Source: Ottowia massiliensis
Lineage (GTDB): Bacteria > Pseudomonadota > Gammaproteobacteria > Burkholderiales > Burkholderiaceae_C
Reading direction: 5' to 3'
NCBI RefSeq assembly: GCF_900240305.1
Contig: NZ_LT964854.1
Location: 1,364,001 to 1,428,000 of the forward strand
DNA length: 64,000 nt
The position numbers and the translations under genes are program-made. Shown here one piece after another: positions 49,601 through 57,426 of this stretch (position 1 is the stretch's first letter; each line of letters begins with the position of its first letter). The notes beneath the pieces were generated by a model that did not search any database, was not told the DNA's origin, and saw nothing but the letters and a program-made list of their open reading frames with translations.

Positions 49601-51793
49601 TCAAAAATCCACCGTCGCGCTCAGCAGCACGGTGCGCGGCGCGCCCAGGCCGGAGTAGAGCTGGCCGGCCCAGTAAGCCTTGTTCGTCACGTTTTGCACA
49701 GCGGCGCGCAAGGTGACGCGGCGGCCTGCCGTGGGGAGCACGTAGCGCGCGCCCACATCAAAAACGGTGCGGCCGGGCGTGTGCAGCGTGTTGGCCGCGT
49801 CGATGTACTGGCGCGAGGCGCTGCGCAGGTTGCCCGCCAGCGTCAGGCCTGGCAGCGCGTCCCACTCCAGCCCCAGCTTGGCTTGCCGGCGCGGCGTGGC
49901 CACGGCCTGTTTGCCCTGGTTCACGCCGCCAGCGGTGCGCGTGAGGGTGGCCTGCGTCCAGCTGGCGCCGCCCAGCACGCGCAGGCCAGCCCGCAGCTGG
50001 CCGGTCACGCTCCACTCCAGGCCGCGATTGCGCTGGCGGCCGTCGGCCGCGAAGCGGTTGGTCACGGGGTCGGTCCAGGCGCTGGGCTGTTTGATTTGAA
50101 ACAGCGCCACGGTGTGCGTCAGATCGCCTTGCGCCAGTTTCACGCCGATTTCGTGCTGTTTGGTCTTGTAGGGGGCGAACAATTGCCCCGCATTGGCCGT
50201 GCCCAGCGGGGCGCTCTGGCCTTCGCTCAGGCCTTCGATGTAGTTGGCGTACACCGACACCTGTTCGCTGGCCTTGAGCAGCACGGCCACGGCGGGCGAG
50301 GTGGCGCTGGATTTGTAGAACGTCCACGGCGCGGCCGGGTTGAACCATGAGCTGCTGGCGCTGCTGACCTTCTGGCGGCGCACGCCCACGGTGAGCTGCA
50401 CGCGGCCATCGGCGAATGAGAGCGTGTCGGCCACGGCCAAGCCGGACAGGCGCGAGTTGCCCGACGGCGGCAGCGCCGCATTGCTGAAGGCGCGGCTGAC
50501 CGCAGGCCCCCATGCGGGGCGGTAGAGGTTGGTGACCCACGGCGCGGAGAGCATGCGCAGCAGAAAGCCGAATTCACGCTGCTCGTGCTGCCAGTCAAAG
50601 CTGGCCGCCAGCTGGTGCGCCACGCTGCCCGTGGCAAAGCGCGCGTGCAGCCCCGCGCTGGCCGCACGCCGGTCGCGCTGGTCACGCTGGTGGGCGAAGT
50701 CGTTGATGAACGTGCCCTGCGTGTCGGCCACCCTGTAGACGGAGCTGGCGATGGAGTCGAAATCAAACTTGCCCTGCCCGGCATTGGCCCACAGGGTGAC
50801 GTTTGGCGTCACGTCCCACTCGCCGCGCAGGATCACGGCCCTGTCTTTGGACTTGCCAAAAGTCCAGTCTGGCGCCAGCAGCGTGCGCGGGTTGGGCGCG
50901 CGCGGCAGCGGCACGCCCGGCGCCAGGCTGATGCCCCGGTTCACGCCATCCAGGCTGTCGCGAGACTCGAACAAATCGGCCGAAAAGCGCGCCCGCGCGC
51001 CGCGCCAGTCCAGGCCCAGGGCCGCCAGCCGTGCGCCCAGCTTTTGCGGCTTGACAGGGCCTTTGCCGTCGCGCCAGACGGCGTTGAAGCGCACGCCCCA
51101 TTCCTGCTGCGGGCCAAAGCGCCGCCCCACGTCGGCATGCAGGCCCCACTGGCCTTCGTTCATGAACGCGCCCGTCAGCTGCGTCAGCGGTTTGCTACCC
51201 GCACGCTTGGGCACGAGATTGACCGCGCCGCCCACCGATCCGCCCGGCGGCATGCCGCCCAGCAGCGCCGAAGGCCCTTTGTGGACTTCCACGCGCTCGA
51301 ACATCTCCGGCGTCACGCGGTAAAAGGGCGTCAGCCCATACAGCCCGCCCAAGGCCATGTCGCGGTGCGCCACGTTGAAGCCGCGAATGCTCATGCTCTC
51401 AAGCAGCATCCCTGTCGCACCGTTGTTGAACACCGCCGGGTCTGTGCGGCTGACAACGTCTGCCAGCCCGTGTGCCTGGGTGTTTTGCACGTGTTCGCTG
51501 GTGTAGCTGATGGTGGAAAAGGGCGTTTCCATCACCTCGCGGCTGCCCAGCAGCCCCAGCCGCGTGCCGCTGGCCACCTGCCGGCCGGCATGCGCGGGCG
51601 GCAGATCCATGGGCCGCAGCGCCGCATTTTCGCGCACCGTCACCGCTGGCAGAGTGGCGGCTGCGCCGCCGCTGGCCTGGCCGTCATCACGCGCCGTCTG
51701 CGCCTGCGCGGCCTGCACACAGCCCAAGGCCGCCAGAGCGATCAGGCCCGCGCGCATGGCAGGCCGCCGGATGGGATGGGATGAGATGGGCAT
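49601..51793 (-). CDS. TonB-dependent siderophore receptor
   Basis: The 730-residue outer-membrane receptor has a signal peptide (MRAGLIALAALGCVQAAQA). The plug domain includes PFSTISYTSEHVQNTQAHGL and the GLTPFYRVTPEMFERVEVHK segment leading to LLGGMPPGGSVGG. The C-terminal barrel ends in Phe (VLLSATVDF). It most resembles FhuE/FoxA-type ferric siderophore receptors; the ligand is unknown. Start 51793 has AAAGGAG upstream; an earlier start at 51883 would place the Fur-box-like operator inside the gene. No TonB or siderophore synthesis genes are adjacent. Confidence 0.93.
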   Translation of the reverse strand: MPISSHPIRRPAMRAGLIALAALGCVQAAQAQTARDDGQASGGAAATLPAVTVRENAALRPMDLPPAHAGRQVASGTRLGLLGSREVMETPFSTISYTSEHVQNTQAHGLADVVSRTDPAVFNNGATGMLLESMSIRGFNVAHRDMALGGLYGLTPFYRVTPEMFERVEVHKGPSALLGGMPPGGSVGGAVNLVPKRAGSKPLTQLTGAFMNEGQWGLHADVGRRFGPQQEWGVRFNAVWRDGKGPVKPQKLGARLAALGLDWRGARARFSADLFESRDSLDGVNRGISLAPGVPLPRAPNPRTLLAPDWTFGKSKDRAVILRGEWDVTPNVTLWANAGQGKFDFDSIASSVYRVADTQGTFINDFAHQRDQRDRRAASAGLHARFATGSVAHQLAASFDWQHEQREFGFLLRMLSAPWVTNLYRPAWGPAVSRAFSNAALPPSGNSRLSGLAVADTLSFADGRVQLTVGVRRQKVSSASSSWFNPAAPWTFYKSSATSPAVAVLLKASEQVSVYANYIEGLSEGQSAPLGTANAGQLFAPYKTKQHEIGVKLAQGDLTHTVALFQIKQPSAWTDPVTNRFAADGRQRNRGLEWSVTGQLRAGLRVLGGASWTQATLTRTAGGVNQGKQAVATPRRQAKLGLEWDALPGLTLAGNLRSASRQYIDAANTLHTPGRTVFDVGARYVLPTAGRRVTLRAAVQNVTNKAYWAGQLYSGLGAPRTVLLSATVDF

Positions 51794-51845
51794 GGCGAAA
51801 CTCCTTTGCGCGCCAATGTGTTGATGAAAAACGGCATCTGAATGC

Positions 51846-51871
51846 AAATGATTACAAACGATTCTTATTGT
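51846..51871 (-). promoter_or_regulatory. Fur-box-like operator upstream of the TonB receptor
   Basis: Read on the minus strand, ACAATAAGAATCGTTTGTAA and TCATT resemble the 19-bp GATAATGATTATCATTATC Fur site. It overlaps a candidate promoter (TTTCAA, 17 bases, TGTAAT). Iron repression of the receptor is therefore likely. Confidence 0.65.
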
Positions 51872-51939
51872 CTTTGAAATCAATGCCTATGACGGCTTCA
51901 CTGCCATAGGGGGGATCGCGCCGTTCCCGCTTCCGTCAG

Positions 51940-52026
51940 TTCAAAAAAAAGCAAATCCAGTGGCTGAAAAAGCTGTTCTACGCTGATTCCACTAGGACCT
52001 CTTGCTATGAAATAAAGAGCTGATCA
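51940..52026 (+). repeat. Family-1 dispersed intergenic repeat, copy 13
   Basis: AAAAAAAAGCAAATCCAG, TTCCACTAGGACCTCTTGCT and ATGAAATAAAGAGCTGATC. It lies in the 419-base gap between the TonB receptor and pepP, which otherwise shows only the Fur site and a CTCTCGCGAGA palindrome near 52121. Confidence 0.8.
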
Positions 52027-52212
52027 CCTCTTTCTTCTTTTTCCGGCGTAGCAGATAGCGCCGCCGCATCAGAGCCTGGCAATGAGGAGTGACGGACTGA
52101 GTTGGGGAAGCGAGTCTCAAGCTCTCGCGAGACGGCGCTTTTCACGCCCTTGGATGGACTTCACACAGGTTCTTACACTCCCGCCCCAAAACTTCACGCA
52201 TTGCCGTTTCCC

Positions 52213-53568
52213 ATGAGCATTCCCTGCACTCCTTACGCCGGCCGTCGCGCCCGCCTGGCCGCGCACATTGGGCCAGAGGCCCTGGCTCTCATTCCCACCG
52301 CGCCGCAGCGCTTGCGCAACCGCGATTGCGACTTTCCCTACCGGCACGACAGCTACTTTTATTACCTCACCGGCTTTGCCGAACCCGACAGCTGGCTGGC
52401 GCTGACGGGCGAAGGCCAAAGCGTGCTGTTTTGCCAGCCCAAGGATGAAGAGCGCGAAATCTGGACGGGCATCCGCTTAGGCCCGCAAGCCGCGCCCGCC
52501 GCGCTGGGCGTGGATGAGGCCCACGCCATCAGCGAGCTGGACGAGCGCCTGCCCGCGCTGCTGGAAAACCGCCGCGCCGTGTGGTTTCCCTTTGCCGTGC
52601 ATGAAGGGCTGCCCGCGCGCGTGGAAAGCTGGCTGGGCAAGGTGCGCGCCCGCGCGCGGCAGGGCGCGACAGCGCCTGCCGAGCTGCATGACGCCTGCGC
52701 CCCGCTGGACGAAATGCGCCTGATCAAGGACGCGCACGAGCTGGAGCTGATCCGCCGCGCCTGCGCCATCAGCGCGCGCGCCCACATTCGCGCCATGCAG
52801 CGCAGCGCCGCCATGCTGCGGCAGGGGCAGGACGCGCGCGAACACCATCTGGAAGCGGAGCTGCTGCACGAATTCCGCCAAAGCGGGGCCGAATTTCCGG
52901 CCTACGGCAACATCGTCGCCAGCGGCGCCAACGCCTGCGTGCTGCACTACCCGGCTGGCAGCGCGCCCGTGCGCCCGGGCGACATGGTGCTGATAGACGC
53001 CGGCTGCGAGCTGCACGGCTACGCCAGCGACATCACCCGCAGCTTTCCCGCCAGCGGGCGCTTCACGGCCGCGCAGCGCGCGCTTTACGACGTGGTGCTG
53101 GCCATGCAGCAGGCCGCCATTGACGCCACCCGCCCCGGCGCGCGCTTCAATGAGCCGCATGAAGCCGCCGTGCACACGCTCACGCAAGGGCTGTTTGATC
53201 TGGGCATCCTCACGCACAACCAGCACGGCAGCGTGCAAGACGCCGTGGCCGCCCGCGCCTACGCCCCCTACTACATGCACCGCACCAGCCACTGGATGGG
53301 CATGGACGTGCACGACTGCGGCAGCTACGCCGAGCCAGGCGCGCCCCGCCAGGCCGATGGCGCCCTGCCCAGCCGCGTTCTGCGCCCCGGCATGGTTCTC
53401 ACCGTGGAACCCGGTCTTTACGTGCGCGCTGGCAGCGCCGCGCCGGAAAAATTCTGGAACACCGGCATCCGCATTGAAGACGACGCGCTCATCACCGCCG
53501 AAGGCTGCGAGCTGCTCACGCGCGGCGTGTCCGTGGCGGCCAGCGAAATCGAAGAGCTGATGAGCTGA
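52213..53568 (+). CDS. pepP: Xaa-Pro aminopeptidase (aminopeptidase P)
   Basis: The 451-residue M24 metallopeptidase removes N-terminal residues preceding proline. The N-terminal domain holds RNRDCDFPYRHDSYFYYLTG. The pita-bread catalytic domain shows the metal ligands in order: LIDAGCELHGYASDITRSFP (two Asp), the HRTSHWMGMDVHD His, TVEPGLY (Glu) and GIRIEDD (Glu). The start is at 52213, with the canonical MSIPCTPYAGRRARL. It is followed after 9 bases by a gene of unknown function. Confidence 0.95.
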   Translation: MSIPCTPYAGRRARLAAHIGPEALALIPTAPQRLRNRDCDFPYRHDSYFYYLTGFAEPDSWLALTGEGQSVLFCQPKDEEREIWTGIRLGPQAAPAALGVDEAHAISELDERLPALLENRRAVWFPFAVHEGLPARVESWLGKVRARARQGATAPAELHDACAPLDEMRLIKDAHELELIRRACAISARAHIRAMQRSAAMLRQGQDAREHHLEAELLHEFRQSGAEFPAYGNIVASGANACVLHYPAGSAPVRPGDMVLIDAGCELHGYASDITRSFPASGRFTAAQRALYDVVLAMQQAAIDATRPGARFNEPHEAAVHTLTQGLFDLGILTHNQHGSVQDAVAARAYAPYYMHRTSHWMGMDVHDCGSYAEPGAPRQADGALPSRVLRPGMVLTVEPGLYVRAGSAAPEKFWNTGIRIEDDALITAEGCELLTRGVSVAASEIEELMS

Positions 53569-53577
53569 AGACCCGCC

Positions 53578-54240
53578 ATGCGCCCCTCGCCCTTCGTGCT
53601 TGAAAACCCCAACGTCCTGCTGGTTTCGGAACTCGACTGGCCGCCCGAGCGCGACCGCATCCCGCATGAAACCGCCTTTCTGCTGTGCCCGCGCCCCATG
53701 CGCAGCCACGCCATTGGCGTGGCCGAATCGCTGCCCAGCGACTGCCTGCTGCCGCACTCGCCCATTGAAAGCGTGCGGGCGCTGCACCTGTGCGGCCACC
53801 ATGAGCACCTGGAGCCTGTGCTGGCGCTGCTGACCGCGCTGGCGGACAACTCGCCAGAGCCGCCGCAGGGACGCCGCATTGGCTTTGACTGGGCCAGCGT
53901 CGCTGAAATGGCCCGGCTGCACACACCCGCAGGCGAGCCGCCGCCCCGCCCAGCGCCGCAAGGCCGCCTCATCGCCCTGTACGGTGAAGGCGGCAGCCAG
54001 CAGGCCGCCTTTGAAAACCTGCAAGCCAGCGCCACGGCCCGCCTTGTGCTGGCCGCCCGCCGCCCGCCCGCACCCAACGTGCTGTGCCTGATGCAAGCGC
54101 CGCAGCCCTTCAGCCTGGGCCAATGCCAGCCCATGCTGCGCGAAATGCGGCAATGGTGGCCGCGCACCGGCTTTCTCTACGGCCACCGGCAAGCCAGCGA
54201 AGCCCTGCACCGCATGGCGCTGCTGCTGCCTGCGGCCTGA
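53578..54240 (+). CDS. Hypothetical protein coupled to pepP
   Basis: The 220-residue soluble protein starts MRPSPFVLENPNVLLVSELD. It has no signal or membrane helix. Central strands alternate with Pro-rich turns (HTPAGEPPPRPAPQGRLIAL), and GQCQPMLREMRQWWPRTGF lies near the end. I do not recognise a domain. It begins 9 bases after pepP, so co-expression is likely; in many proteobacteria this slot holds ubiH, but there is no FAD motif here. Confidence 0.65.
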   Translation: MRPSPFVLENPNVLLVSELDWPPERDRIPHETAFLLCPRPMRSHAIGVAESLPSDCLLPHSPIESVRALHLCGHHEHLEPVLALLTALADNSPEPPQGRRIGFDWASVAEMARLHTPAGEPPPRPAPQGRLIALYGEGGSQQAAFENLQASATARLVLAARRPPAPNVLCLMQAPQPFSLGQCQPMLREMRQWWPRTGFLYGHRQASEALHRMALLLPAA

Positions 54241-54606
54241 GACTGTTTAGAGCGGGGCCGTGAAGGGCGAAAAGGCGGATCGGGGATGGGTTGCAAGACG
54301 CCGATTGCTCCAGCAACCCCGCGAGGGCCTGCCACGCAGCAGAGCGCCTGAGTTCACGCTTTCCGCACCCGTGGACAGATTCTGAAAAACCGCCTGCCAT
54401 CCGCTGCGCGAGGCAAAGCGCAGGAGCAGTGAACCGGCGTGGACAGGCTGGCAGCAGGGGTTTGCTCCTTAATCAATAGCAATACGTCCTAGTGGAAAGA
54501 GCGCGGAAGCCGTTTTCCGGGGTCATGAATTTGCTCCTGTTTTTAATGCCTGCATGCCTTTCTGGAAGCCTGCTCAAGACCAGAAATCGATTTTTTACCC
54601 TCAAGA
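54241..54606. other. Intergenic region between convergent genes, with repeats
   Basis: GACTGTTTAGAGCGGGGCCG and the following GGATGGGTTGCAAG (54285-54298) are a divergent second-family element. Family-1 copy 14 follows at 54460-54549. No coding sequence is seen. Confidence 0.5.
54460..54549 (-). repeat. Family-1 dispersed intergenic repeat, copy 14
   Basis: TTTGCTCCTTAATCAATAGC, AATACGTCCTAGTGGAAAG, GCGCGGAAGCCGTTTTC, GAATTTGCTCCTG and TTTTTAATGCC. Confidence 0.85.
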
Positions 54607-55653
54607 TCATTCCCTGCCCCATGCAAACCTTATGACCTGCCTTGCGGCATCAACCGTTGCTTCAACATTCAACGGAACAATGCACCTCGGCGTTGCGTGC
54701 CCGACATTCAAGTTATACACAACCGGCAAATCCGGCTTGTTTATTTCGCTTATCAAGAGGCGCTTGTATTCTTCATAATGCACCTCATTCATTGGCTTTC
54801 CGGCAAGAACGCCATTGACAACTTCAAAAATGCCGGCCGCTTTCAATGTTTGCAGCATCTTTTGATAGATTTCAGGTTTGGCGCACTCTTCGCTTGATTC
54901 CAGAAGCAGTATTTTGCCACGCCAGTCATCAACACTCGGGAAAATATCATACTGGCGGCACAGGGCAGGGCTGTCATCATGGCGGGTATTGTCAAACATA
55001 TCATATATTGTTTCAATGCAACCGCCCAGGATTTTGCCGGAAAATACGGCATTGCCTTGCAACAATTCAAATCCGCGATTCGGATGCCGCACCCGTTTGA
55101 CGCCAATTTGCGATTCATCAAATGCCGTGCGTTCACCATACCAGACATCGCTCGGGCGTATCTCTTGTATTGTGCCGGTTGCGAGCAATTCCTCAAAATA
55201 CTTCCGCGAATAGAGCAGCATTTCATCTTCAAGCTCGCACACATCTGACAAAAACGACTGGCCATAAAACGTATGGATGCCTGCTTTATGCAGCATGAAA
55301 TGATTCACCGTCGCATCGGAAAAGCCGAGAAAAATCTTTTGGCTATTTCTGGCTGCATGCAGCAATTCATCATGTCCAAACAAATGCGGCAGCAGCCGAT
55401 AGGTGTCATCTCCGCCAATGGCGCACAGTATCATGTCGACAGACGGATCACGAAAAGCATCCAGCAAATCCTGCGCGCGGGCTTCGGGATGGCGTTTGAG
55501 AAACTCAATGCCCTTGCAGGCATTTGCTGCGGCAACCACTTCTATTCCGTATGAACGCAAACGCCTGAAGCCTATTTCTTTCTCGTGCTTCACAAACGGC
55601 TCGCCAAGCAAGCCCAGCGAAGGGCTGACAATAGCGATCTTTTTTACCCTCAC
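54607..55653 (-). CDS. S66-family peptidase (LD-carboxypeptidase / MccF-like)
   Basis: The 348-residue protein has the two-domain S66 fold. IAIVSPSLGL opens it; the nucleophile lies in FLGFSDATVNHF (Ser of GFSDAT). The Glu is in LLLESSEE and the His in NLNVGHATPRCIVPLN. Family members cleave murein tetrapeptides or detoxify microcin C-like peptide nucleotides. The insert RPSDVWYGERTAFDESQ is nearer MccF-like proteins than E. coli LdcA. Start GTG 55653 has GGGAGA 8 bases upstream. G+C is clearly below the neighbours, which suggests acquisition. Confidence 0.85.
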   Translation of the reverse strand: MRVKKIAIVSPSLGLLGEPFVKHEKEIGFRRLRSYGIEVVAAANACKGIEFLKRHPEARAQDLLDAFRDPSVDMILCAIGGDDTYRLLPHLFGHDELLHAARNSQKIFLGFSDATVNHFMLHKAGIHTFYGQSFLSDVCELEDEMLLYSRKYFEELLATGTIQEIRPSDVWYGERTAFDESQIGVKRVRHPNRGFELLQGNAVFSGKILGGCIETIYDMFDNTRHDDSPALCRQYDIFPSVDDWRGKILLLESSEECAKPEIYQKMLQTLKAAGIFEVVNGVLAGKPMNEVHYEEYKRLLISEINKPDLPVVYNLNVGHATPRCIVPLNVEATVDAARQVIRFAWGRE

Positions 55654-55942
55654 AGGTTTTCTCCCAATATTTCTCCGGCATGCAGAGATTTCTTTTGTCT
55701 GCGGCAAACCCCTTAATATCAGCCCCGGCGCTTGCAGGAATTAAAATGGCTTTACTGTTACCATCTGGATGATAAGGTTTAACAGTGAGGGGCCGCGAAT
55801 CGGCATGGGCTGCAAAGCGCAGACCAGCCTGACTATCTGCAACACGGCAGCCCCGCCCAATACCACCCACGCTTTTTGCGCCCGCGCACAGACTTTGAAC
55901 CGGCCCCGAACGCCGCCGCCACACCCGCTCCCTGCTTCGCTC
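55654..55942. other. AT-richer intergenic region between divergent genes
   Basis: It separates the acquired S66 gene and the next rightward gene. The part near 55665-55790 shares the lower G+C of the S66 gene, and composition returns to normal by about 55850. TTTACTGTTACC and AACAGTGAG lie near 55750-55790; I see no clear mobile-element ends. Confidence 0.4.
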
Positions 55943-56809
55943 ATGCCTGCCCCAACCTGTTTCGCCCGCCGCCGCTGGCTCCGCGTTCTTGCCTGCGTGG
56001 CCGCCATCCTGGCCGCCCTGCCGCTCATGGCCTGGGCGCTGCTGCGCGCCGCGCTCGCCCCGCAGGCGGGGGAATGGGCCGTCACCCTCGGCAGCGGCCC
56101 CTGGGCCATACGCGCCAGCGCCGTGCAACTGGCCTGGCTGGGCACCTCTCCCTGGCTCGGCCCGCAGCTTGACGGCCTGCAACTGCGCACCCGCTATGGC
56201 CCGCTGGATATCGCCTGGCTGCCCGCCCGGGGCAAGGGCTTGAACGAAGCGCCCATCCTCATCCTGCACTGCGAGCCTTGCGCACTGCCCCTGCCTGCCG
56301 CAGGCCGGCCCGCCCATGCCCTGCGCCTGCCCGCCGTCCAGCTCGCCCTCATGCGCGACCGCGTGCAGCACCTGCGCGGCACCCTCATGCTCGGCGCCAA
56401 CCCGCTTACCGCGCCGCCCGCGTCAGACAGCCTGCCCGCCAGCCCGCAGCCGCCCCTGATCACCCTGTGGTGGCAGGCCGACCGCGCCCCGGAACAAGAC
56501 GGCCGGGGCTGGCTGCTGCGCCTGCACGGCCCCGCCATTCCCGTGCAGGACTGGCTGGCCTTGCTGGGCGCGCCCGGCAGCGGCAAAACCAGCGGCACCC
56601 TGGCCCTGGACGCCGAACTGCCCATGCCCGGCCCCGCCAGCGCCTGGCGCGTGCGCTGGCGGCACGACGGCCCCTCGCCCTTGCCCGTGCGGGCCTTTCC
56701 CGCCTTTTTGCAGACCTGGCTGACCCGCCCGGCCAGCGCCCCGCCCAGCCTCCCCGCCCCAGCCCTGCCCGCTGGCGAAGACGACGACGCTGGCAGCGCC
56801 CCCGCGTAA
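55943..56809 (+). CDS. Hypothetical membrane-anchored protein, possibly truncated transglycosylase N-domain
   Basis: The 288-residue protein starts MPAPTCFARRRWLRVLACVA with one N-terminal membrane helix (to about residue 36). The periplasmic part includes EWAVTLGSGPWAIRASAVQL, LHCEPCALPLPAAG with a Cys pair, and HGPAIPVQDWLALLGAPGSG. From memory these segments resemble the long N-terminal region of some Comamonadaceae peptidoglycan transglycosylases, but the catalytic domain is absent. The protein ends in a Pro/Asp/Ala tail. It could equally be a stand-alone GspN/AsmA-like protein. Confidence 0.55.
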   Translation: MPAPTCFARRRWLRVLACVAAILAALPLMAWALLRAALAPQAGEWAVTLGSGPWAIRASAVQLAWLGTSPWLGPQLDGLQLRTRYGPLDIAWLPARGKGLNEAPILILHCEPCALPLPAAGRPAHALRLPAVQLALMRDRVQHLRGTLMLGANPLTAPPASDSLPASPQPPLITLWWQADRAPEQDGRGWLLRLHGPAIPVQDWLALLGAPGSGKTSGTLALDAELPMPGPASAWRVRWRHDGPSPLPVRAFPAFLQTWLTRPASAPPSLPAPALPAGEDDDAGSAPA

Positions 56810-56902
56810 GCGCCTGCATGCAATCTGTCCGCGAGTGCGGAAAGCGCAGATTGGGGCGCGGCCTCGGCCCACGCGCTTTTTGCCCGCCAGTGCGGGGGAT
56901 TG

Positions 56903-56994
56903 GCCCATCAAAAGCAGGAGCGAATTCAAGAGGCAAAAAACAGCGTTCGCGCACATTCCACTAGGACGTAACGCTGTGAATACGGGAGCGAACT
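56903..56994 (+). repeat. Family-1 dispersed intergenic repeat, copy 15
   Basis: GGCCCATCAAAAGCAGGAGC, GAATTCAAGAGG, TTCGCGCACATTCCACTAGG, ACGTAACGCTGTGAATACGG and GAGCGAAC. It shows the full left end including CATCAAAA. Confidence 0.9.
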
Positions 56995-57157
56995 GAAGGC
57001 GGCTTTCCCTTTTCCGCCAGCGCGGGCGTTCCGTTCGTCAGGAACAGACGGGGCAGGGGCGGGAGCACTCTACGCGCAGGCCGCGCCGGAGCTTGCGGCG
57101 TTGTTGCGCCTTGATGGCCGGGGCAGGCCGCTTCAAGCAAAACGCCGCCTGCATGCA

Positions 57158-57246
57158 CATCAGAAAAAGGAGCGAATTCAAGGGCATGAAAACGGCTCTT
57201 GCGCCCGCAGCACCAGGACATCATGCTATGAATCAGGGAGCTGAAT
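57158..57246 (+). repeat. Family-1 dispersed intergenic repeat, copy 16
   Basis: ACATCAGAAAAAGGAGCGAA, TTCAAGGGCATGAAAACGGC, CACCAGGACATCATGCTATG and AATCAGGGAGCTGAATC. It has the same orientation as copy 15. Confidence 0.9.
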
Positions 57247-57426
57247 CAACGCCTTGCCAAGCCCTCTGCCCGCGCCCTCAGAACCGGTTCAGAGCCTGAC
57301 CGTGAGGGCAAAAGCGCGGGCCGGGATGGCGGCAGGCAGCGCTTGCGGCCCGGCAGGGCGGCTGCAAGGCCCCAAAGCGCCCAAGGCCGCGCCTGTCGCT
57401 CCCTCAGGCAAACGTTGAGCCGGTTT

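Larger units (their letters stand above)
56810..57426. other. Repeat-rich intergenic region between convergent genes
   Basis: This 617-base gap contains two family-1 units in the same orientation (56903-56994 and 57158-57246). A second-family TGCATGCAATCTGTCCGCGA lies at 56817-56836, and GAACCGGTTCAGAGCCTGAC at 57282-57301, with GTGAGGGCAAAAGCGCGGG after it. No gene is seen. Confidence 0.6.

Noticed and set aside
51794..51883. 30-residue N-terminal extension of the TonB receptor
   Set aside because: It would place the Fur-like operator within the gene and lacks a ribosome site, while 51793 has a good one.
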